This document shows, one piece after another, positions 1 to 8,771 of a DNA stretch of 64,000 nt (its first letter is position 1; every line of letters begins with the position of its first letter). The translations under genes were made by a program, and so were the position numbers. The stretch covers positions 162,039 to 226,038 of the forward strand of contig JBBHKE010003002.1 in the NCBI GenBank assembly GCA_037447655.1, read 5' to 3'. The notes beneath the pieces were generated by a model. That model worked only from the letters and a program-made list of their open reading frames with translations. It made no database searches and was not told where the DNA came from. The stretch comes from Zygnema cylindricum (taxonomy: Eukaryota; Streptophyta; Zygnematophyceae; Zygnematales; Zygnemataceae).

Positions 1-610
1 ATGCATTATCATGCTTGCTTCTAAGTAATTGCTAAAAACGCTAAAAAAGTTTTCCAAGTTACGCAAGCAATGCATATCAAGCAGCGCTATTTTAGCAAGC
101 GTGATTTGCGGCACTTGTTGATACGCAAGGTAGTTCTTCAATACATTAGCATGATAACTTGCGACAAGAGAGTGCGTCAGACATTAGGTGCACTAGTCTT
201 TACTCACCATGGTGCATTCTATTCTAGCATATAACTTTTTCATCACATGAAATAAAGTAATACACGCTACCTTTTTGGTAGTTTCATGTTTCCCCCACTT
301 TTTCTCTTTAACTTGTAAATTTCTGATGTTCTCGGTCGTCGATACTTTTGTTTTGTTTCGTTTTGTTTTGTTTTGCTTTGTTTTGTTTTCATAGCTGCTG
401 GCTCTTGTAGTCTTTAAATGTTCAATTTCTCTTTTTCACCCCCTTTGTACTTTGATGGTTTTTCCATCGCACATAATGAAATAAAGTACACTACTTTTTC
501 AATATACGATCTTATCTTACGTGGTACCACTCATTTCTGATCACGTGGATTACAGACTGCGTGAGAGAACAGCGTTCAATAGTACGATTACATAACTTCT
601 TGATGGAACG
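1..610. other. AT-rich intergenic DNA, no gene seen
   Basis: No open frame here resembles a known protein. The only structured part is a short TTTTG-type microsatellite (345-390). Confidence 0.6.
345..390. repeat. TTTTG pentanucleotide microsatellite
   Basis: About eight units of TTTTG with single-base variants (TTTCG, TTTGC) are visible. Confidence 0.85.
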
Positions 611-970
611 CATAGTTGTTCACGGCGTTTAGTGCGAACGATTTTATCGCGACGAACTATACGTAACGAACGCATTGAACCTTTTGAAAAAATCGCAAAA
701 ATCGTTAATGAATCTTCGTTCGTACTATTACGTACATATAAAAAAATAAATTTCACATATACCGCAGTTTGTACATTTTTGGTACATTTTCCGTATCTTT
801 TCGTAATAATCCGTATATTTTTTGTACAATTCCGTACATTTCCGTAAAATTTATGTTCAGTTTACCGGAAAGAAAGTACTACGAAGTGCAACGTATCTTT
901 TTGTCAAATTACGTACATTTACCGTACAAAACCGTACATCTATCTTACAATAACGTACAGTTTCCGTAAA
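611..970. repeat. Diverged copy of the 5' part of the 1481 element
   Basis: From CATAGTTGTTCACGGCG onward, about 160 bp matches the start of the element at 1481 (roughly 80% by eye), including the stretches around ACGAACGCATTGAACCTTTT and the following ATCG-rich part. The rest (about 770-970) is rich in CCGTACA and TTCCGTA words. It recurs in diverged form at 2230-2450 and in reverse orientation at 3420-3620. No matching right end was found, so this copy looks truncated. Confidence 0.55.
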
Positions 971-1480
971 TTAGCCGTTCAATTTTCCAGAAAAAGGATG
1001 GAACGCCACCCTAATTATCTCAAAATCGTATTTTATATTTTTTTGATTGTCCTGGTTTGCGAAATCCATAACCCTAAATATTTCCTGGGAATTTGGAATG
1101 TAAAGATATAATACACGCGTAAAATATTAAAACTTTAAAAGTATATTTGGCCAAAGATTTCGTATTAAATCTTTCGAACTTTTAATTCCCAAGGTTTGAT
1201 TCTTTTCGAACCTTTTCAAGTTGACCATTCATAATCTAGTTTCGCACGCGTGATAAAATATAATCGAGAGATTCTTGTATTATACGATATTTGTATGTTT
1301 TTTCGTACATTACCGTACGTTTGACAGTGAAAACGTGTTGATTCCGCGAACGTGCCACCTAATGACTTTCTTGCGTCAACATTTTCAAGGTGAAAAACAA
1401 AATCGGGAGCAGATGCGGAGTTTTGTACAGTGTGGAGATCCGTACAGGGTGATACCACCTTTGACAATATGGCCTTGAAG
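971..1480. other. AT-rich intergenic DNA
   Basis: No coding or structural RNA signal was recognised. CCGTAC words continue. The last 8 bases (1473-1480, CCTTGAAG) are the left flank of the next element. Confidence 0.5.
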
Positions 1481-2535
1481 CATAGTTGTTCACGGCGATT
1501 AGTGTGAACGTACCGTACGTGACGAATTATACGTAACAAACGCATTGAACCTTTTGATCAAATCGCAAAAAATCGTTAATGAATTTCCTTCCGTACTATT
1601 CTGAACATAAAAAAACAAAAAACTATTACATATAACGCAGTTTGCAAGTTTTTCCTGGTAATGAGCGGTAAAATAATAAACTCTTTATATTTTTATCACA
1701 CTCTTCGCTTGTATCGGAACTTCTTCACCAACTGGTAGTCCAACCGTTCACCATAGAGTACGCTACGCACTTGACATACCCGGGTTCGAATGCCACGAAG
1801 GTAAAATTTTATGAAATTTTGTCTGTCCGAGCCTATCTGACAAACAAACACGGCTGCCTTCTGTCTGCCTTCTTTCTATATCTCGCAGAAAGCGCACAGA
1901 AATGGCTGCATTCTGTCTGCCTTCTTTCTCTATCTCGCAGACAGCGCATTACTAAAAATAAATAAAATATAAACCAAGAACAAATGACATTTTTCACATT
2001 CAACAAATTGCACGACATAGAAATTTGCACGACATAGAAATTTGCACGATTTCTGGGCATGATTGCTTTTGTTGAAGTCTAGAGGGGAAGATAGTAAAAA
2101 GCTTGGGAGGGAGGAGGGTAGGATATGGGGAAGCGGCATCCTCGCGGTTTCGTTTTCAATGTTCCATGGCGTCTTCTTGAAAAAAAATATGAAGAAGACG
2201 CCCGTACAAATTTCAAACTGACCGCGCGAAATAATTGTGACGCACAACGTCTTTTTTCGAAAATGTCCGTACATTTTCGATTACATAACGTACAACTTCC
2301 ATGGTATTCTTGTTCAGTTCACTGAAGAGAAAGTACCAATAAGTACGACGCATATTTATCGTTTTATTCCGTACATATCCGTAAAAAAATGTACAGTTAC
2401 AGTAATTTGTTTACAGGTTTCCGTAAATTTCCAGTTTTAGTTTACAGTACACGTTTTTTTACGATTTATTAAAAGTCACGAATTATACGTTTCAATCGGA
2501 AAAAAGGAAAAAATCGCGCGATTTGAACAACTATG
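1481..2535. mobile_element. hAT-like non-autonomous element (train member 1)
   Basis: The left end reads CATAGTTGTTCA and the right end TGAACAACTATG, giving 12-bp terminal inverted repeats. The flanks are CCTTGAAG (1473-1480) and CTTTGAAG (2536-2543), an 8-bp target duplication with one mismatch, which is the hAT duplication length. No transposase is visible inside. The right-hand duplication is also the left flank of the next element, so the elements lie end to end. Assignment to hAT is by duplication length only. Confidence 0.6.
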
Positions 2536-2543
2536 CTTTGAAG

Positions 2544-2905
2544 CATAGTTCAAAAGTAGGTGAAAGTAGGCCCATACAATATGCCTATTTTACGCAAAAC
2601 ATACAATATGACCTTAAGACCCATATTGTATTGGTCGCAAATGAAAAAAATAGTATTAGGGTTGAGTTGCACATCGATTGATAGAGAATTAAACGTCATG
2701 TCTAAATTTTGAAAAACATTCGGACAAAAAATTATTTTTCTGTGAGTTTTGAGGTATTTTTTATTTAAACCGTCAGATTCAGACGATTGGACGGTCGTTG
2801 ATCAAGGTAGCGATCTAAGAAGATCACTTGAAAAGCCCATAACACAACTTACGATAAAGGCGCCTACAAAAGGCCTACAATAGAAACGCCTACTTTTGAA
2901 CTGTG
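2544..2905. mobile_element. hAT-like MITE (train member 2)
   Basis: Starts CATAGTTCAAAAGTAGG and ends with the inverse of CACAGTTCAAAAGTAGG. Flanked on both sides by CTTTGAAG (2536-2543 and 2906-2913), a perfect 8-bp duplication. About 360 bp and non-coding. Much of its sequence is the inverse of the next element, so 2544-3218 can fold into one long hairpin. Confidence 0.7.
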
Positions 2906-2913
2906 CTTTGAAG

Positions 2914-3218
2914 CATCGTTCAAAAGTAGGCGTTTCTATGGTAGGCATTTGGTCGGCGCCTTTATCGTAAGTTGTGTTATGGGCTTTTCATGTGATCTTC
3001 TTAGATCGCTACTTTGATCAGCGACCATCCGATCGTCTGAATCTGACGGTGTGAATAATTTTTTTGGTCCGAATGTTTTAATTGGTCTAATTTTTGGTCC
3101 GAATGTTTTAATTGGTCTGAATAGGTCCGAATACAATATGGGTCTTAAGGTCATATTTTATGTTTTGCATACAATAGGCATACTGTATGGGCCTACTTTC
3201 ACCTACTTTTGAACTATG
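2914..3218. mobile_element. hAT-like MITE (train member 3, inverted copy)
   Basis: Starts CATCGTTCAAAAGTAGG and ends CCTACTTTTGAACTATG, flanked by CTTTGAAG at 2906-2913 and 3219-3226. It is largely the reverse complement of 2544-2905 (for example the TAAGTTGTGTTATGGGC and GACCTTAAGACCCATATTG segments), about 55 bp shorter. Non-coding. Confidence 0.7.
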
Positions 3219-3732
3219 CTTTGAAGTTTGAACCTTAGAAAAAATCGACTTTTTCCTTATATTGCGTATCTCTGGAAGGGCTGTGAGCTGGCAGGTGTGT
3301 ACGTAACATTTATATTGCATACAAGTAGTGTTGTGTATCGGTAAAAAACTTATCGCGATAACACCGATACCGATAGTTATCGTTATCGAACGGTCAGCGG
3401 TCCCGATATATTTGTACTTTCTGTACTTTCTGTCCGGAATGCTTTCTGTCCGGTAAACTGAACGGAAATTTACGTGAAATGTACGGTTTTTTACGGGAAA
3501 TGTACGGAATTTGACGAAAAAATACGTTGCACTTTGTAGTACTTTTTGGGCGGTTAACTGTACATAAATTTGACGGGAATGTACGGAATTGTACCGATAA
3601 ACTGATTATCATGAAACGGTAAAAAGACGGCGTACTCAAAGTACAACGGATGCAGAATAACATTATGCGCGCGGCTAGAATCGAACGGACGACATTCAAT
3701 GATAAAATAAGAGCGGACGGTCAGCGTGAGCG

Positions 3733-3990
3733 CCGAGGCTGCCTCGTCGCTGGTCAGCAGTCAGCGACTAGGCTGCCTCGTCGCTGGTCAGCAGTCAGCG
3801 ACTAGGCTGCCTCGTCGCTGGTCAGCAGTCAGCGACTAGGCTGCCTCGTCGCTTGTCAGCAATCAGCGACTAGGCTGCCTCGTCGCTGGTCAGCAATCAG
3901 CGACTAGGCTGCCTCTTCGCTGGTCAGCAGTCAGCGACTAGGCTGCCTCTTCCCTGGTCAGCAATCTGCGACTAGTCTGCCTCGTCGCTA
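3733..3990. repeat. 34-bp tandem repeat inside the hAT element
   Basis: Seven to eight units of a 34-bp sequence built around GCTGGTCAGCAGTCAGCGAC and AGGCTGCCTCGTC. The unit contains an imperfect palindrome (CGCTG...CAGCG). Later copies have drifted (TCTTCGC, CAATCAG). Confidence 0.9.
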
Positions 3991-4266
3991 GTTCAGCATT
4001 ACATCATGGTTCCATTACAACATGCTCACATATAATATTTTAAAATCGACAATTGAAGCAAAAAATGGCCATGTTACAAGATTTTAACATTGAAAAAAGA
4101 AAAAAATATAATTGAAGCAAAAATAACCGTTTTTGTATTCATGTGGGTGAAATGGCATAGTTTACACATAAAAACTTGGTCAAGTCATTAACGACCGTGA
4201 ATGGAGCTACAACATTAACCTCTCTACTCTAAATCTAACTCATCCATATTTTGGTCTGACTCCTCT

Positions 4267-4737
4267 TCAACTACACCCCCTTCCTCTCCCTCTACCCCCC
4301 CCTTCCTCTTCCTCCCATGCTATCATAGCCTCCTCATAGCTAACATCCCTGGTTTGGTGTGCTAACCTCAGATTGCTAAATACCCAAACCAGGTCATTGG
4401 CCCTCTTAGCCGTCAGTCTGTTCCGTTTTTTAGAGTGAATATGGTCATAGGTTGACCAATTCCTCTCACATGAGCTGGCAACCGAGCATTGGGCAAGGAC
4501 CCTAGTTGCTACCCTCTGCAAGATAGGCGTGACAGCCCCAAACCGCTGCCACCACTTCCACCCTGGCATCATCTTAGCACAAGCTAAGGTACATCGCTTT
4601 AACTGGAGCCGTACTAAAGCCGTACATATATTATGCCGGCTAATGTCGGGGGAATAAGACGTACATATGAGTGTACATGCCGTACATTTATATGTACGGT
4701 TCGTACAGTTATCGCCAATAGTTATCGTTATCGGCAT
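4267..4737 (-). pseudogene. hAT transposase fragment, C-terminal dimerisation domain
   Basis: The frame contains a hAT-family dimerisation block with CERNWS, then IHSKKRNRL, then VFSNLRL, the usual order in DUF659-type hAT transposases, preceded by a WW-x-FG segment. About 157 codons remain, against roughly 600-700 for a full transposase. The DDE catalytic residues and the BED zinc finger are absent. The first 40 or so residues come from the element's subterminal DNA and are probably not native protein. It ends in an acidic E-rich, then GRGRG-rich tail. Confidence 0.8.
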
Positions 4738-4933
4738 TATCGCCGATAAGTAGCCGATATTATCGGCTACTTATCGGCGATAAGACCGATAGCGATATAT
4801 TGTACCAATATATCGATTATCGGGTCCCCGAAAAATGGCCCATATCGGTTATCGGAAAATCCTTACCGATACACAACACTACATACAAGTAACAAAAGAA
4901 TAAACATGGAAATGATCTTCCTTCTTAAATCGG

Positions 4934-5452
4934 TTATGTGCCGAAAAATTTCGAAGATTTCTTGTACGTTATCAATCGTACCACAGGCTCTGAAACTGTC
5001 ACAGCTTCTTTCACTCTTATCCAAAATCCCGGGCTCAAAATGTGGCCTTTGATCTTAGTCCCCTCAACCTTGTATGCAGGCTTACCCATCCACTGCCTAT
5101 AGTCATCATCAAACATTAAACGCTCGAGGCTATCCTTCACCTCTAAAAACCTTTGGAGCATGATAAAGTTTGTCGCGAACCGAGTCTCTCCAGGTTTCAA
5201 AAGTCGGAGTGTCGAGATTTTGTTAAAGATGGATACACTCATATTGTGGTTTGTGATAAATCTCAACACCTCCTTTGCCTCTTTGACGGGTGTCGAGATA
5301 AAAGACAACTTACCCCAATCCTCCAACAACAGGTCCAAAATATGGGCAGAACATGGCGTCCATGTCAGAGAAGGGTACTTGCTCATGAGCAAAGAGGCTG
5401 CCGCTTTGTTAACAGGAGCAGAATCTGTCACAATTTGGACCACATGCTCCAC
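4934..5452 (-). pseudogene. hAT transposase fragment, DUF659/central region
   Basis: Conserved blocks of the DUF659-type hAT family are visible: QIVTDSAPVNKAA, then TPCSAHILDLLLEDWGK, then RPG-like LKPGETRFATNF, then SEPVVRLI. About 170 residues, breaking off before the region that normally continues toward the dimerisation domain. It lies outside the target duplication of the neighbouring hAT element (3326-4881), so it belongs to a separate, older copy. Upstream the frame runs into DNA shared with 6497-6903. Confidence 0.8.
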
Positions 5453-5473
5453 CCCTACCGCAAGAACTCCTTT

Positions 5474-5880
5474 CTACAAGACAATGGAGTACAGTCAGTA
5501 ATCCGTACATCCTGTAATCGTGGAGATAAGCCGACAGCGAGCAAGCCCCCTTAGTGTTGCGTAGCGTATCGCAGTGACCGACACTCGACGTTCCGATACT
5601 GAATTTGCCGGTTCTTGGAAAGCTGACCAATACGAAAATGTTCAGTGTGCCGATTTCTCCTACGATTCTGACCTTATGAAATTTTCCAGCCATGTGACGA
5701 TATGTGACGTAGATGATGACGCTACCGTGCGTGTTCCTAAACGTACACCTCTTCCGAGTTTTTTTCCCACTACACCGCCAATCGTTATTAGCGTTGTGTA
5801 CACTAATTCCATCCCGCTTTTTTTTTATTTATTCTCCATTAGTGTAGTTCATTCTATTTATTTATTTATTCTATTTAGGG
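5474..5880. repeat. Segment duplicated at 6497-6903 (copy 1)
   Basis: From CTACAAGACAATGGAGTACA to the TTTATTCTATTTAG stretch this matches 6497-6903 almost base for base, at an offset of 1023-1024 bp, with a few single-base changes. It spans the junction between the hAT fragment flank and the left end of the MITE at 5773, so the duplication happened after the MITE inserted. Confidence 0.9.
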
Positions 5881-5977
5881 TTATTTTCAGTACGTTGTCT
5901 CTTAAATAGAGTTGTGTACGGTCAGTGTCATACCGTACATAAATGTACCTTTTTAAGTTAAAAATTACAATAAATTA

Positions 5978-7017
5978 GGGTGTGTCCCCATGTGCATAAG
6001 TAAGGGTTTTTTTCCTGTCGTTTTGCTGTAAAACTTAGCGGCGTACTGCCTAAGTTGCAACCGTACGAAGGAATCGCAAATTTGTAGAGTACAATTTGCG
6101 TCATCCTTGAGCTTAGGATGTACGAAAAGTTGTCGTCTTGTGCTTCTCGACCCACTTCGACGACAAAAAACGTCATCTTCAACCTTATCTTTAAAACACA
6201 TGCGCGATGTGATTTAAAATTAGGTTTTTTCGATTGACAAATAGGAACATAATTTCACACGTGCCGTAAATTTTGACAAAAATCCTACGATTTCCAAGGA
6301 CAAAGAAAAGTACATAGTTCGCTATGTTTTGTCCGTTTGCGTTATAATACGACAAAGACAAGTACACAATTTGTTTGGATTTGTCCGTTTTCGTCTATTT
6401 CGAAGATTTCTTGTACGTTATGTTAAAGATACGGATGCGTCAAAAATCTCTGTTGTTGCTCCCGTGAGCTTCCGCAGGCAAATAAAACAGGACAAGCTAC
6501 AAGACAATGGAGTACAGTCAGTAATCCGTACATCCTGTAATCCGTGGAGATAAGCCGACAGCGAGCAAGCCCCCTTAGTGTTGCGTAGCGTATCGCAGTG
6601 ACCGACACTCGACGTTCCGATATTGAATTTGCCGGTTCTTGGAAAGCTGACCAATACGAAAATGTTCAGTGTGCCGATTTCTCCTACGATTCTGACCTTA
6701 TGAAATTTTCCAGCCATGTGACGATATGTGACGTAGATGATGACGCTACCGTGCGTGTTCCTAAACGTACACCTCTTCCGAGTTTTTTTCCCACTACACC
6801 GCCAATCGTTATTAGCGTTGTGTACACTAATTCCATCCCGCTTTTTTTTTTTTTATTCTCCATTAGTGTAGTTCATTCTATTTTTTTATTTATTCTATTT
6901 AGCGTAAGTTACGATTTCGTCCTTACAGACATAGGGACACTTGAACACCGGGTCCGGCGGATCCGCGCTAAAATACAAAGTAATTTCGCTAAGTTACAAG
7001 TACATGGGGACACACCC
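5978..7017. mobile_element. Harbinger-like element nested in MITE copy A
   Basis: Ends are GGGTGTGTCCCCATGT and its inverse, flanked by TTA at 5975-5977 and 7018-7020, the 3-bp TWA duplication of PIF/Harbinger elements. MITE copy B keeps the uninterrupted site (TTA once, 8433-8435). The 1,040-bp element has no transposase that I recognise. Its right half contains a second copy of DNA found just outside it (6497-6903), plus a short match to the hAT fragment (6399-6420 to 4949-4972). Confidence 0.8.
6497..6903. repeat. Segment duplicated from 5474-5880 (copy 2, inside the Harbinger-like element)
   Basis: Near-identical to 5474-5880, including the left 105 bp or so of the MITE (starting at 6797). 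It stops abruptly near 6903, where the sequence changes to unrelated DNA. Its presence inside a mobile element suggests capture of flanking DNA. Confidence 0.85.
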
Positions 7018-7359
7018 TTAGTTTTAGTAACCGTAGACGCATGAGAATGTGCGTTCTAAAAAGGAAAAAAACCAGATCGTAAAAATCCCCGTTCCCATAT
7101 ATTCGTCCGACAGCCGCGTTTTGACCGTGTGAATGTACGATTTGTGTACGATTAGTCAGATTTTGTACGGAGACCTACATTAGTGTAAGCATGTTTGCGA
7201 CCGCCTTTTTTTTTTCAAAGATCCAAATTACCATAATCAATCAATTAGAATGTATGATTTTTTCCAAAACTTTCAAATTCTTAAATAGCGTACACCACTG
7301 TAATTATTATTATACGCTAATCAAACTCCCACGCTAATAACGATTGGCGGTGTACTGTA

Positions 7360-7576
7360 CACCGTCAATCGCTATTAGCGTATTGAACGCTAATTCGGTC
7401 CCGCTTTTTTTTTTCTCAAATTCTCAAATAGAATTGTCCATACTATTTAAAACAACCCTAATTTATAATTAGAGTAAACGATTTCTTTCAAAATTTCCAA
7501 ATTCCCAATTAGCGTTAATAACGGTAATTATTCCTATACGCTAAAAAAACTTCTACGCTAATAGCGATTGGCGGTG
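7360..7576. mobile_element. TA-flanked MITE, short copy C
   Basis: Starts CACCGTCAATCGCTATTAG and ends with the inverse of CACCGCCAATCGCTATTAG, with TA on both sides (7358-7359 and 7577-7578). 217 bp. It sits 7 bp to the right of copy A, so the two elements are almost back to back. Internal homology to the other copies is partial. Confidence 0.75.
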
Positions 7577-7578
7577 TA

Positions 7579-8228
7579 CTGTACAGGATCTTAGCTTTCC
7601 AGATCTATCAATATTTTATTTTTATTTTCAGATACGCCTCGCTACGTGTTGCGCAACGGAACGACCGTACCAGAAACCGGTTTATTCGGTTTGAAACGGT
7701 TTCGTCCCAAACCCAAAGTCCTACTAAATACTAGTACGGCGCGTCTTGAGCCCATCCGACATACAAATTAAATAACCGATATCTACAAGCGACAGCGTAC
7801 TGTACTTTACTGTATTGTAATGTACTGTACTTACCTGTACTGTACCTGCTTGGTGCGTACAATACGGGTATTAAACCGTATTAGCTCTTAATTTCCTCCC
7901 CTGACCCCCCACAAAATGCGGAAAACAGGGGCATAAATGCAAATGCTATTATTGTCGGAAACTGAACCGTGTCAGCATGGAAACGTTCCTGGCAACATTA
8001 ATCGAAGTATTTTCCCTCTGGAAATTATTGCACTCAGAATATTGGCGCGTGCCTCTCCTCGTCAGCCGAAATTCAGTTTTGTATTTTTGTGACATATACG
8101 TCACTAAAACGGCTGGCAAGGTTTTAACCGTCGTCTCGTCCAGGAAGTCCGGACAAATTGCCGGAACGTTAGATTCTGGCGCCGGCCGATTTTGAGCAAT
8201 AGGAGGTAGAATTTTCTTTACCGCAATC
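7579..8228. other. Intergenic DNA between MITEs
   Basis: No protein family was recognised. A run of TACTGTAC-type words lies at about 7,795-7,850. The small open frame at 7977-8195 has no recognisable features. Confidence 0.4.
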
Positions 8229-8230
8229 TA

Positions 8231-8769
8231 CACCGCCAATCGTTATTAGCGTTGTGTACGCTAATTCCGTCCCGCTTTTTTTTTTTTTATTCTCCATTAG
8301 TGTAGTTCATTCTATTTTTTTCTTTATTCTATTTAGGGTTATTTTCAGTACGTTGTCTCTTAAATAGAGTTGTGTACGGTCAGTGTCAGACCATACATAA
8401 ATGTACCTTTTTGAGTTAAAAAGTACAATAAATTAGTTTTAGTAACCGCGGACGCATGAGAATGTGCGTTCTAAAAAGGAAAAAAAATCAGGTCGTAAAA
8501 AATCCCGCTCGCACATATTCGTCCGACAGCCGCGTTTCGACCGTGTGAATGTACGATTTGTGTACGATTTGTCAGATTTTGTACGGAGACCTATATTAGT
8601 GTAAGCATGTTTGCGACCGACATTTTTTTTTTCAAAGATCCAAATTACCATAACCAAACAATTAGAATGTATAATTTTTTCCAAAATTTTCAAATTCTTA
8701 AATAGCGTACACCACGGTAATTATTTTTATACGCTAAAAAAACTTACACGCTAATAACGATTGGCGGTG
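8231..8769. mobile_element. TA-flanked MITE, copy B (uninterrupted)
   Basis: Ends CACCGCCAATCGTTATTAG and its inverse with TA at 8229-8230 and 8770-8771. 539 bp, non-coding. It matches copy A throughout and preserves the unoccupied TTA site of the Harbinger-like insertion. Confidence 0.85.
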
Positions 8770-8771
8770 TA

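Larger units (their letters stand above)
3326..4881 (-). mobile_element. hAT element, internally deleted
   Basis: The 19-bp terminal inverted repeats TAGTGTTGTGTATCGGTAA and its inverse lie at 3326 and 4881. The flanking 8-bp duplication CATACAAG is perfect (3318-3325 and 4882-4889). Both ends carry many TATCGG/CCGATA words. The minus strand keeps only the C-terminal part of a hAT transposase (4267-4737); the N-terminal and central domains are missing, so the element is non-autonomous. A shorter relative with the same ends lies at 51934-52720. Confidence 0.9.
5773..7352. mobile_element. TA-flanked MITE, copy A (split by a Harbinger-like element)
   Basis: Ends are CACCGCCAATCGTTATTAG and its inverse, each next to TA (5771-5772 and 7353-7354), the mariner-type duplication. 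Without the insertion at 5978-7017 and one TTA, the element is about 537 bp and matches copy B (8231-8769) along its length. No coding sequence is visible. Confidence 0.85.

Noticed and set aside
1060-1080. AACCCTAAAT as telomere-type repeat
   Set aside because: A single occurrence, not an array.
2544-3218. One single 675-bp foldback element
   Set aside because: A central CTTTGAAG flanked by terminal-repeat sequence on both sides shows two separate MITEs in opposite orientation.
3733-3990. CRISPR-like array
   Set aside because: Units are directly adjacent with no unique spacers, inside a eukaryotic hAT element.
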